A stretch of DNA of 64,000 nucleotides from Apostichopus japonicus. Its lineage: Eukaryota; Echinodermata; Holothuroidea; Aspidochirotida; Stichopodidae. How positions within the stretch are numbered: position 1 is the first letter of the stretch; every line of letters starts with the position of its first letter. Positions 12,117 through 25,000 of this stretch are shown here, piece after piece. The notes under the pieces were generated by a model. The model did no database searches. It was not told the origin of the DNA and saw only the letters and a program-made list of their open reading frames with translations. A program made the translations under genes and the position numbers. The DNA lies in contig NC_092567.1 of assembly GCF_037975245.1 (NCBI RefSeq), positions 23,900,376 to 23,964,375 of the forward strand, written 5' to 3'.

Positions 12117-15100
12117 ATATTAATATAGCCTTATTATCATCATATTGATCAATTTTTTCGTCTATATTTGCTAAAATTCTTGAGTAATGGTAGCATGCTG
12201 TGGTGACTGGGAATGGAATGTAGAACTAATGTAGTATTTCATAAAAATTAGTGAATGTGTACATAGCACAAAGACCCTTTAATACTAACTACTACCATAC
12301 CAACAAGACATGCATACAAGGGAATAATATATCCCGTATTGTATGACAAAATGCTATGCATAATGGTCAAATTGCTATGCAAGTGCAAAGCAGTTATTGT
12401 ACACAGAAATTTCAGACACCATAGTATTTATAAGAGCAAAGTTCAGAGCCTTCAAACCTGCTACACAAAACATTTTAATTGATATTATTCCCTGCATATT
12501 ACATAACCCTTCAAGATATAGTCTGTATGAATTTGAAATAATATTACTATGGCCCAACTGTCACAAATTTCAAAAAATTATATTTAAATAGGTGATCGAA
12601 AGAGAACTAATGTACAATTTTATACCCCTGAAATTACTGAATGTCTTCGTATCACAATGACATTGCTAGTTTCATTACATAGAAGACATGCATATTACAT
12701 AACCCTTCTCTGGTTGTAGCAAGTATGGATTTTTTATAACTTATATTTACTTTTTTATAACAAAAGATGAGTACAAAGCATACATATTTGTAACCTCGGA
12801 TGAGAATATTTGTAGCCATGAAACTTTAATTATTATCATACAAAGAAGACATTATGAATTATATTTAAAAAATAAATATAATGAAACCAAACAAAATATA
12901 TATAACATATGAGTGACGATAGCATACATGGGTTATTGGGAATAGAGACCCATTTGGACAACTTTATCATCCTAATTGTGTAGATGTATACCCACCCATC
13001 CATTTCAATACTTAGTCATGGATCCAGGAGGGGTGGCTTAATTTTGTGGGGGTGAGGGGGGGTGTACACTATTTAAATATGTCAAGAAAAGAAGATCAAG
13101 TATTAAGTATAACAACTCTTACATACCATTGTCTGTATCAGCAGGTCCATGCATCAGGTACAGTATTTTAGCTTGATGAACCAGAGGGTAGGGTTTCAAA
13201 ATGAATTCCAAGTACAAACCGTGTTCAGTTATGTTGTTGGAATTTGTTACAAAGACATGACAAAGGAAGGTTCGGATTTCGTACTCTATCTCTGGAAATG
13301 TACCAGGGGCACTGGTCAAAACGGTAGCTGTGAATGAAGTTGATTAAATATATTAAACAGCCTAACTCAATGAATTCTTGTACCACATATTATTCAGTGC
13401 ACTATTTATTTTATTCTTGGTTACTACTTTATCTCCATATGAAACGTATACACTGGTTTGTTTATGTTAGTAAAATAATAAGGACATGCATAGGACAATT
13501 CTCACTGCAGCTGTCACCAACGACCATCCAACTAGAAAGAGACACTGGCGAATGATTAAAAATTGTCGTTATCAATGAAAACTGTGGTTACAAATGTATA
13601 CACTTCAGTTAAGGTGAAACAATAATGTTTGCCTTTGGAATAAAGCTAGAAGTTGCATACTACAGCCTACAGCCCCTTAGCTGCATTGCCACTTGCTCAA
13701 AAGCTTACTACTGATTATTTTTTAATTAAGAAAATCAAACTACAAGTGGGCTTGAAATAAAACCAGCTTTGGAGGTGAAAGTGGAATGTTGGGGCAATAT
13801 ATAAAAACTGTATCAAATTGTAGGAGCTTACCTAGTTTTGATTTTATTTTAAAGTGTTCCATGACCATCTTAAATGCCCATCCACACTCCTTTTGTGACC
13901 AACCCTTGGTGAACATCGAATAGAAATTGCCTAGACAGAACAGCTTGTGTGATTTCTCCACATTGATGACTTGATAAATCTGTTAAAAAATTGAATGGAA
14001 TAGACATGACGGGTGACTATGATTTCAAGGCAAGGCTACTTTGTATTACATAGTGTTGATGAAAATGCATTAAAAAGTGACAAAAGCAAGGCACCAGAAC
14101 ATCATGTCTTTATCCTCACATTTCCAAAAATTGTTTTGACGCCCATTCGTATCTTAAATTAAGCTACAGACTAAATACATCATACTTCACACAGCAAGGC
14201 ATTAGATAACAATTTGATAAAAAAAACAGACAATATTAGAATATGTAAGACTGTTTAGGAAAGCGGGAGTAAACTTAAGGAAAGAGTTCATGTAGGAATA
14301 TATTCTACAAAAAACTGGGGTGCAAAGAGAGATGTCCACATTACCCCCCTCTCTCCCCTCTCCTTCTCCAATGACTATGTTTAACCTGAATAGTCTTGAT
14401 TCTTTGCCAGACATAAATGTAACTTTTCACTGTCACCAAACCTATAGCTCACCTTAGTTGTGAACTTTCCCATTAATACCAATCTTTCTCTGGTTGGAAG
14501 TAAGAATGTTGATCTCTTCAAAAGCAAACCTGAAAAGAAAAGAGTTACTTTAATGCTGTTGTTACCTCCCCATTTATACCCCTGGGTGAGGAGAAGCAAG
14601 TGAGATTAAGTGCCTTGACAGTTTTGAAGCTGAATGACGTAATAATCTGACCAGGACTCAAATCCTGCAATCCTTATATCACAAGTCTATTGCTTTAAAC
14701 CATTTGTTCACGCATCCTTCTTGTGCAATAACTTACTGTAATATGAACATTATCCTAATCACATGACACACAGTCCTGATAAAGCTAAGAATATAATCAG
14801 AATGAAAATAAGCATTGCCTAATTGCATAAGTATTGGCTAATTGTACAACTGAATTATTGTAGGCCTACAGAAAAATAAAAATTGCTGCAAGAAAGTAAC
14901 AGTGTGTCCGAGGCACAATGTACCCAATCCCTGCAAGTGCAACATAAAACAAAGCTCTAAAATTTTCCCGTTGATTTGACTTACCTAATTCTGTGAAAAG
15001 CCTGTCGACTAGATGCCACCTTGCATTCAACTTGGTATGAGAAAACTTGCTCCAGAGAAAACACTTCAAGATACTCTTACATGATAGAAAGTTCCGCACA

Positions 15101-16143
15101 AGATGTGAGAGCGCCACTGAAGAGATGGATAGTTTACTTAGATCTTCGGCTAAAAGTGGAAGAATCATTGAATAATCTGTGAAGCCCCGTAAATAATTTA
15201 TCCGGAATCACATTGCAAAATGGTACACTTCATTGCAATACAAGTGCAATCATTTAGCGCATTTTGTACACAGAAACCATAGTATTTTATAAGAGAAAAA
15301 CTTTAGAGCCTTTAAACTGTTACACAAATTTGAACACAAAATTCTCCGAAGACATGCATGTGAAAGACACTGCAATAATGAAGAATGATTTTTCTTAAAA
15401 GAAACATCACTTATTGTCTGTGTTTCATAGATAAAAAAATATGATAAACAACTCCAACACCCCCAAACAATGAATAATATTCCTCTGTCAAAAGTCATGG
15501 GGCTACAGTTTGTCTATCAAAAACCAACAAAAACAAAAAACAAAATTAAAAGTTAATGCAACAAAACTATGTTACAACAAGGAGTGCAGTTCTCTCATTT
15601 TTTGAGTAATACTGCCATTAACAATTGTCAGTGTTTATTTTTGAGATACCACAACTCAAGCAAGAGGAAACTAGCTTAACTGCTTTGCTAACCTCTTAAA
15701 GGTTATCAGTTTAACCCAAGAAATGTTAAAAAGTCATATTTCGGGTAATCACCCATGCTCAGATTTCAGCAATCATTCTACTGGCACCCATACAGCACTT
15801 TCCCTCCCTAAGACATTTCATTGTCTAGGTTAACATTCTTCAATGAATGAAAACATCCCGAATGGTGGCAGCCTTCTGAAAAGTTCTTTTGTAAAATCTT
15901 TTAGAAATTCTAGCTTGCTAAAAGTTGTGGCCACTACTGATGACCATGTTTTCAAAATTTAAGTGAGTAGACAGTGAACTTACTGGATGCAAAGTGGAAA
16001 ATGTTGAAAATCAGTTCATGAGGCAAACTGTCAAAAAATCCCAGAGGAGATGCTTGTTGATAGTTTTGCTTGTGATGTGTTGCCAGACATGAGTTACTTC
16101 CACTAAGATATAGTCGTCTGTTTTTTGGTCTTGGCTCCTTCAT
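8696..16143 (-). CDS. FBXO47: F-box only protein 47-like (9 coding exons, complete)
   Basis: Coding exons in transcription order: 16143-15984, 15149-14985, 14529-14453, 13979-13832, 13327-13127, 12017-11862, 10364-10222, 9262-9103, 8790-8696 (stop TAA at 8698-8696). They join in phase to 434 residues; human FBXO47 is about 450. All donors are GT and all acceptors AG. The F-box lies at about residues 35-80 (SLPHELIFNIFHFAS, then EDLSKLSISS), followed by an FBXO47-type body with FLLPTRERL, ILKP-like KPYPLVHQAKILYL, VDWQEM and LLLCGEAICFNF. The short last exon contains ETQAEFMRELLY, matching the vertebrate C-terminus. F-box proteins join SKP1 and CUL1 in SCF ubiquitin ligases. FBXO47 and worm PROM-1 act in meiotic prophase, so germline expression is inferred. 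The first ATG of exon 1 is taken as the start; an untranslated upstream exon is possible. The gene is divergent from MOB2. Confidence 0.93.
11399..11550 (+). repeat. 76-base tandem duplication
   Basis: CATTTTTAATTTTTTACC starts at 11399 and again at 11475. The two units differ at only a few positions and end in GTTTATGTACTACTCAA. In FBXO47 intron 6. Confidence 0.85.
14585..14716 (-). mobile_element. tRNA-derived SINE, minus strand, in FBXO47 intron 2
   Basis: On the minus strand it reads as a D-arm-like AATGGTTTAAAGCAATAGAC, then a B box GGATTTGAGTCCTGG, then a body with AAGGCACTTAATCTCACTTG. This is the layout of tRNA-head SINEs known from marine invertebrates. No simple tail was delimited. 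Confidence 0.6.
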
Positions 16144-19020
16144 TATTTTAGCAGATTTCAGATTGTACGTCTTTCAAACATCCAATAGAGGGAAGGTAGA
16201 CTTGGAAGTTTTTAATTAATGGGAAATTCCAAAAAATTCTGAAAAAAAGAGGGAAAAGTTATTGGCTATATACAGATATCAATATTATACTGACCACTTA
16301 TTTTCAACCAGGCACAGGATACCAATGATACTTACTTTACTTACGTTTTAGGCACTTATGTTCCATTACTGACTAGTTAGGTTGAACCTAGTATAATCAT
16401 AGGCACGGCAACTAAATTTCGGACATAGGCCTAGGGCCTAGGTATAGCAAACCAAACATTGCTCAGTACCAACTGGAATAAAAACTCAACATAGTTTCTG
16501 ATTTTCAACTGAAAGTGGTAATCTTGACACTAGTAAAAGAATGAGTTTAGAACAAACTTCTGATGGCAGGTAGGCCTAAGCACTAAGAATGACTGGTTCT
16601 GATGCGATGAATGATGATATCAGAGAAGTGTGTTTAATAATATCACTTGTTGTGTAGCTAGTGCATTTTGCGGAAAGTGCATAGCCTAAACAAATATGGC
16701 AAAACTAAATCACCTGTGAAATTGAACATTTTGCTTTAGGCAGATGACCACCACTCAGCAGTTTTTGCAATTTGTATCTCAAAAATTCAGAATAGTTTCA
16801 TAATAAAGCTTTGTTTGAGATTTCAGGAAATGTTTAAAGGCAACCTAACATTAGGTATCATCAAGGCCTAGGCCTAGTTTGTTTGGTATGCAAAACTAAG
16901 TTGTTGGCAAAACTGACATCAGTATCACTGTAAATGTTACTTAAGTTAGGGGCCTAAATTTAGGCCTAGGCCTACCACTAGTTAGTAATAATATGGCACT
17001 AGCCTAGTAGAGAAGTAATTTAGTCAGTGACAATTGTTTGTTAGTTGTTACACGTAAGGCATTATTTTACTCTTAAATGTCTGAGCTCTTAACTGAATTA
17101 ATGTTAAAATAAAATAATATCCGTAGTTAGACTTGACCCAAGCAAGCCTTACTTCGTCTACACGTAACATACTGTTCAGCAGGCCTTACGTTAGGTCTAA
17201 ATTAGGCTAGCCAAGTTAGGCCCAGGCCTAGCCTAGGTCCGACTCCAACTAAGTCAGGGTCGAGCAATGTTTAACTCAAAAAACAACAAATTCCTAACTA
17301 AACTAGACTATGATTAAGTTAAATATTTGCCACAGTAATTTGGCATCAGTTGGAATGCATATTTAATCAATAATAAGAAACGGATTCTTTACATTTCGGT
17401 GAATGCACAGAGCTGCTTTTGATTTGTTACACCCGCACGGCCATTTGAAATTAAATCTCTGTGAACAATAATTTGCATAACTATTATAAACACAATTTTT
17501 GTTTTGCTGAATTTCCCGCCTTATCGCTGTCGTCTGCATTGAGCTTCATAAAGAGCGCCACTATTTCCGGCGCACTAGAAGTTTTGCTCTGGCAATCTAC
17601 TCTTGAAAAGTTGGTATATCCTTCTCATGGCGTGTCAATTATTGCTCAGGTTCTCGGTAAAGGTGATAAGGAAGGGCAAATCCATTAAAGGGATATTCCG
17701 GTGCCAGGAAATGTAAAACCTATAACGAAGAGAAGAATATTCCACACTGTTGGTTTAAAATCCCAATTTCAATATCTTGAGTTCTTGACCCTAACTCAAG
17801 ACATGGTGGATTATGTCATATATATTTTGACTGGCTAAATCTCCGAGTCCACTGCGTGGTCCATAGAGTCACAGTAGATGGTCTGTGATGTAATCTGGAC
17901 AGTGCTTTGGTTATGCTATTATAATCTTCTCTTTTTTTATATTGGAATCCTAAACGTTTTTTGAAAGTTAGCTGTCTGAATGTTCTATGTTATTAGAATT
18001 TATTCACTGCATGAAATGCAGCCCTGCAGTTTGTAGAAACACCGTTTTCGTCTGTCGATAAATTTATTAAAATATTACGGCGATAGTGGATCTGCAACAC
18101 GTTAAAGAAAACCTCATCTATGCTCTGGCATTATTCTGACCTCTCAAATCTCTCGATAACTCGAATTACTCGAAATTTCAAGGGACTTTATTGGGGGGGG
18201 GGGGGGGGGGAGTGATCTTGATCGAATTTGGTCAAGAAATAAGTTCTGTTACTGTCATATAGTGGACAAATCTGGCACCAAAATGTCAAGAACTGAATGA
18301 ACGATGGCATCATTAGGGTTCATTTCTTGGTACCACATCCAATCATAACGAATAAGTCGTGTCATGGCTTGTATTCAACGTTGTTGATAACCTATTTCGT
18401 TTCGTTTATTTCACTTTCTTCTTTTTTACAATTACATTTACAATAATGTAATTCGTGAGCTTCTTCACACCCCGCCCTCCCTCGTCTTTTCTCCCACATC
18501 CCTTCCGAGTTTCTCTCCCCCGGCCCCCCCTACCCGCCCTCCCAAGTCCCCTCCGCTGACCCTCCATGTAACATACGAATCAATTCGTACAGCTTCAGTC
18601 TGAAGGTATTCTTGTGGAACATATATACTTTACAAATTAACATAGATTTCAAAGATATTAGTATTATTGCTGTTCTGATAGCTTCTAACCGATATTTATA
18701 TTGCATTTCAGCAATAAACTTTCAAACTTAATTTTCCCTTCGCCAGGAAAAGTTTATTTTGTTTCACACTGCAGGACTGCATGGCACAGTCCCCAAGTTT
18801 TGCTACGTCAGGTTCAGGGTCCGCTTACAATGAACGACTGTCAACAGAAGACTACGTTTTGTTTACGGTAAAAGAGTGTAGTACAGTGAACTTCAGCTCT
18901 CTGTGTGAACCTCTCGTCATATCATAGAACTGCACTTGGCCGTATTCCTTTTTGAGATGACTTTATCCTTCTTCGATGTCTGATTTAGCAACATATCTAC
19001 CTAGATCTATACAGGAAGGA
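16144..19020. promoter_or_regulatory. divergent intergenic interval, FBXO47 / MOB2 promoters
   Basis: This 2.9 kb lies between the two translation starts and must hold at least the proximal promoters unless there are distant untranslated exons. A GC-richer patch at about 17430-17660 contains CpGs and an ETS-like TTCCGG core. A pyrimidine-rich tract with several CCGCCC-like boxes lies at about 18465-18565, some 460 bases before the MOB2 ATG. The left half is dense in TAGGCCTA-type motifs. No clear TATA box was identified for either gene. Confidence 0.4.
18190..18210 (+). repeat. G homopolymer run between the divergent genes
   Basis: A run of about 18 G directly after a TTATT sequence. Similar runs of 9-18 G or C recur through the window (near 506, 5005, 10041, 20350, 26847, 27380, 39355, 47721, 53961, 56069, 58588 and 60801). 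Confidence 0.9.
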
Positions 19021-22000
19021 ATGGACTGGCTAATCGGGTAAGTAATTTTAATGCTGATTAGGCCCCAGGTCGACCTTGCACGTAGAAATTACAGTCCTAA
19101 CGCTATGTGTCACCGTGACCTAACAATTAGGCTAGCGTAGACCTAGGCTAGCCTAAGCCTGAGTTAGGCAATAACTCAAGTCAAGACTCTAGTCTAGGCG
19201 GAACTTAAGTTACAATGTTACCTTAGCTAGTCAGGGTCAACGTTATTTATAACCATCTAGTATTTGTTGCCTATTAGTATTACAGTCAACATACAGGCTA
19301 AACCTATCTTGTAAACTACATTGTGTAAGAACTTTTGTGGAGGACAGAGATGCAATGGCATGAACCGATACTCTATAATACCTAAGGCCTAGCCTAAGTT
19401 AGTGTCATAGGCTAGCCACAGTTCAAGACCAAGACAGCACTGGCCTGGACCACATACTGCAGTGTTTCAAAGAAATGATACACCATGCTAGCATAAGCTA
19501 TGAAGTAGAATCTGAGGGAACTCCTAACTTTGCAGAAAGTTCTGAAGTAGACTAGGCCTGAAGAACAACACTATACAAAGTGGAACCATAAATTGGATAT
19601 TATCAAATTGTTAGGTTTCATTAGCTATAGTACCCTCCTTCTGACTGCAATTTTATGTTTCATTACCAATACACTAAATGGTGTATGTCCTGTTATTTGT
19701 GATGTTATGGTTTGTTGATCGTGATTGATGCAAAAAAAAATCATAAAAAGACTAGGCCTAGCCTGTTTCAATGGATCAAGTCTCAGATTTCACTGGTTGG
19801 ATTGTTCTATTTATTTATGAGGGGTATTTAACATCAATAAAGTTGTTTGTGGGTCTTAAATTCATTTGAGAACAACACTTCACATCCCTTACTTCTTTAA
19901 GCGAGTTTGGATTAATGTGAGTAAGAGAGTTTTACACAATTACAGAAGTCAGATGTTTTGTCAAAGTTCAAACAACTTTGTTGCTGTAGCTACTGGTATT
20001 AAACAAAATGGAACAATCCAACCAGGGAATTTAGAGACTTGAAACTAAATTGAAACTAATTCATCATTTTACCTATTTTGGGGGAATTTAGTTACAATGG
20101 CTTCTGAATTTTGATGTTAACAACTAGTCGTCGGTCGGTCAACCCCAATGTTGATTTTGGTTGTCTGAACAAAATTTTGGTCATCTCCGACAATCGGATG
20201 ACTATTAAAACTTTGCCCTGTTAGATCTTGCCCATGAAGTATGGTGAAAAGACAAATGCTATATTGTTGCCTATGAACTAGGCATATTTAAAGGCAAGAA
20301 AAGTCTTCTCTCCTTGTGTCGGTCAATTATTATTAATTATTTTTTTTTGGGGGGGGGGGTACAAAGTTAGCATATCTAAAGGCTACATATAATGTGAAAT
20401 GTGAAAGACCTGCTAGGCCTAATATCAAAATTTTGTGCTGAAACAATATTGGTAATGTCTGGCACTGAGTTATGATAATGAAAATGGTAAGGTTCAAACT
20501 CTGATGCTTAAGTTTGCTATAAAATGCAAGCTACTTAAAATATGTACTAGCTTAAAACAAGTTTCGATTAGCATTGTCATGAATCCCAACACATATCAGT
20601 TACTGCACAAGGATTTGAGAGCAGTCCAATAATATTTGCTGTTAATAAGCAGTAATATACAGTAGGGCTTGTGTCAGGTATGGAAATCATTCTGCATATG
20701 CGACTGTTTTAAGCTGACTTGCTTTGTGTTTATGTTCTTATTTTCTACTGGCAGAAACATGCCAGTGCCTTTTTTTTTCTACTGGCAAATGGCAAAATCT
20801 ACGGGCATACAGCCAGTACATAGCCTGAATATTGGGGCTTGACACCGGTCACGTAATTAGGTCATATGTGGGATTGTTTTCGAACAATCAAACTTACCTG
20901 CGGGGCAAAATCTAATTACAGGTAGCAGTCCTCTGTCAAATGACTGGGAATATCCTTCAGAAGTTGGCCCTGTACAGAGGGTACATTTGTCTCGTTTTCT
21001 ATTTCAAATGACAAGTAGACTACATTCGTGTAACAGGAGTCACAATGAAAATTAAAGATCTGGAATAACACCATCATTTTGTGTTTGTTTTTTTCCTCCA
21101 AAGTTTGGTCTTAAACATGTCTTAGCAAAATTTTGCAAGAAACGGCTGGCATTCAATTTGTAATGCTGAACTTTGCAGTTGTCATGGTTGCATAAACTGA
21201 CTATTGCCTCTCGAAACTTCAAGTGGTTTGCTTGGAATACTTTTGTGTGCAAACAGTGCAATTTTAGATTTTGTCCTCTTGCCAGCGTAGTCGGTAACCA
21301 GCAAATATATACAACCAATGATCTTTCAGTCTTTGATTAAGTTTCATCCCACTTACTATAAATGTTTGTCTTAAATATTGACAGTTTCAAGGCAAGTTGT
21401 GTTGGTTTGAATCCCTTGTTCTGTTAATATTAGCGGTATATAATTAAGTAAAGAAGTATGCCCCAAGATTTCTCATTGTCAGTCCTTCTTGGCAGTCTTA
21501 TTGTCTAGTGTCCTGTTATGTGCAATTTGTCTGTCTGTAAAAAAAGTTTGAATACTTTTGGGATCGTCTTAAATGAATTTACTTTGTACTAGATGTTGTG
21601 TCATAACAATACCATTGGCTTTGAGTACAAATCAAACCTTCTTGTATCTATGGACAATGTACTGAGAGAATTACTATTGGAGAGTTGTTTTACTGTACAA
21701 TGTCCCTCCCAGAGCTGTCCATGTACTGCCACATAATAGATGTAATATCATGCAAGAAGTTTCTGTCGAAATGACATGGATTAAAAGAAGAAGATAATGC
21801 TGGACATTTTTCTGTTTAACACATATGCAGTGTAGGGTTACCATATGTCCTGAACAACAAAAATATGTTGTCTTGCCAGCAGACTGAATTGTCCTGATTT
21901 TCATAATGTTAAAAATTGTTGGTGTTTTCAAGATGACTTGTATATGCAAATTAAAAATATTCATTCAGTGCTCATCACCATACGTGACCATCTCAAAAGC

Positions 22001-25000
22001 ATGACAGCCTAAGCCCCTGATTATTTTCAAACATGATTGATGGTCACATGTTATCCCCATTATTCCAGTCTGGAGCTCTTGTGTTACATTGGCTGCATAC
22101 ACGATGCACACAAAACGTTAATGTACAGTACTTTTTTTTTCCGTTTCTTCTTCATTGTTCATTGTCATCATCTTATACTCGTTAATAGTCGTTGTTATTT
22201 TTAATTGTCGAAAGAATAAGTTTTATTATTATTTCAGGGCCTCTGGGGAGATTCACCCTATGCTAACCGAGTTTACCCTTTATTGCTGACAAAAATAAAC
22301 CAATAAATAGCTATTTTGCGATTTAAGTACTTTATAATGTCGACTGTTTGGCTAAAGTGATTACCATTAAACTTATGTTAGTCATTTGGTAGCTGCACTT
22401 TCATTCGGAATCCTAGAATTACGGTAGCCCTAATACATGGGCTTATATTAAATTCTACGAAATACAAGGATCAATATTTCTATTTTGGACCACAATAGTT
22501 GTTTGTTTGATGAATTTTTACCATTGCTTTTTAGTTGCTGAATCAGCAGACTGTGACTTAAATATACTCTAAACAAACACAACTTAGGTCCCTGTGGTCT
22601 ATAAAAGCAATCTTCTGTTTGTACTGTACTATATATTGTAGTAAATAAATCACAAAAGATCACAATTATTGACTTTGTGAACATGATAACTGAAGAAGTA
22701 CATGTTGTTGAACTTCATGCATAGTATGCAGATTCAGCTTGTTGGGTGCAAGAGCTTCATTGAGATTGGTGGAGGTCAAAGGTCATTTGTGGTCAATATT
22801 TAAATGAAGTCTGAAATATTGTAAACATGATAACATAAGATGAACGTTTCTTTCTTGAACTTAATACTTGTACGTAGATCCAGCTTGGTGAGTGCAAGAA
22901 TCCTATTGAAATTGTTACAGGTCAAAGGTCACACAAGGTCCAAAATTAAAGCTACAATTAATCTGTGAATTCTCCCATGCTATGGATTTCTTTTGGTGAA
23001 CATAGTTTGGTCAAATTCAGTTTAGGTTAGCTATATGAAGGGGCTCTATACGTCTTCAACGAAACATACCTGATATCCATTGAAGATATCATAAGCAATT
23101 CATTAGTTTTTGTACATTGCTGACCTTGTGTTTCATACCCGTGCACAATGAATGTAATCATGGATCATGCTTCGTATAGATGTTAGTACATCAGGAAATG
23201 CTGTCATATATAAGTCTACCTTTACATACTATTTACATGGCATGAAATGTACAGTATGTGTAACACATAATGGCAAAGTTGAGAAAGCTGCTACCAAGTC
23301 ATAACTTTCAATTTCACTTTGACCAAAAGGAAATCTGAATTTGTTAGATTTAATGATGCAGAGCTAATACTTCTCATACTAAATAACAACCACACAAAAG
23401 GTGTGGTAAAATTATGCCTACAGCTTTCACTTTTGTTCTTCTCACTATAAAAAATGGTGCATTCAGCTGGTAATTCTTGTCCTACAGGTACTGTACTTAC
23501 TGACAAAAGCAAAAAGAAGATATCAGCACAGAGATTTCTTCAAAAATGCAAATTAATGTGGCTGTATATGTCATAATATAAGCTGTGTGAAAGTTGCTGT
23601 TTGTTCAAGGGTAGATTTTCTCGCTTCACATATATATCATATCACAGAGCTTTATAACCTTTTTGTTTAATATTCCTTTATAAAGTGATCAAACATTTGT
23701 ACTGGAGCCTTCTTTTTAGTCTCTTCTTAATATTAATTATATTTACAAATTGTCCTCGTTATGTTTGCATAATTATCTGGCCCATTGAGCGTCACTGTCA
23801 TCTCGTTATCTCTTACAAGCACCTTGTAAACGGGTTATAAAATGTAGTAACTTAACGGTGTAGGAGTATGACGCCTAGTTACCAAGCCGTCGACCTTATG
23901 CCATTGACGTCACGAGGAGTTTACAAATGGGAAGACCATCAAACAAGTTGATAAAGGGACACTTAGATGACCCTCAGATCCTTCCCAATAAACAACTTGT
24001 TTACCGACGTAGAAAGGGTAACGCAGGTATGCATAGTGCAGTAAGGTTGTCATTACTGCCAGAAAGATGCTGCCAAGTTCAAATGTAAGTTTTGCAGCTT
24101 AGGTTACTTTACCCTTGAAGACTTTTGTTGATACTTCTTGTATGTTTCCAAGCTTGTAGATGCATACATGTGGTACATCTTCCGTAACATGACCCAAACT
24201 AGCCTGGCCGTAAACTACTGATCGCTTGATAGTAGCCTGACAGTGATCATTCTTGTACAGTACTGCAAACTTTGTTTGGTGTTTTCCAATAGGGCCCTCC
24301 AGCCATGCCTAAAATCAACAGTTGGCACACCCATTTTGGTCCCATCTTGTCACCCTGAAACTTGACAAGCTGATTTGTCCTGACAACGGATCATAATGGT
24401 ACTGTGAGTTGATCACTAGTAATGTAGTTATCACCAATTTTGTTCTGTAGTAATTGGAAAAGAGATCTTTTGCGACATATTTTTAAAGTTTCAAGACAAA
24501 CAAATTGTTTTGAGTACCTTTAAAGTGAGTTTTTTCTACAGCACTATTGTCATTCAGTCAAACTGCACAAGTTGGAACCTTGAAATAACCGATTACCCAG
24601 CATTCCTTTATATGCATATGTATCCAACTATTCGCATGCTGATGAACCCCAAATATGACATAGTAGTGAAAATAGCTGGCATTATGACAAAAACATTTTC
24701 CATGTTCTTATGCTCAAAGACAAAATTTTTCTCGCCAAAAAGTTATTTTGCTTCCTACTGTACTTATAAAGGAATACACAAAGCAAACTTCTGTATCAAA
24801 GATCTTTGAATGAACCAACCTCCCAAACAGCAAAGAAAAAGATTTTACCATTAGTGATTTTTTTCATTTTTGTCTCTGAAGACTGTCATGAATTTTTAGG
24901 TCGACTGTTAACAGTGTTGATACACACATTTACTAAAAGATAATTTACATTCAGCATTTGCAAAATGTATCCCCATTACAGAAAAATAAACATCGTCAGG

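Noticed and set aside
18976-19020. Upstream in-frame ATG as the MOB2 start
   Set aside because: Poor initiation context, and the added 15 residues are absent from the conserved MDWL start of vertebrate MOB2. It is kept only as an alternative.
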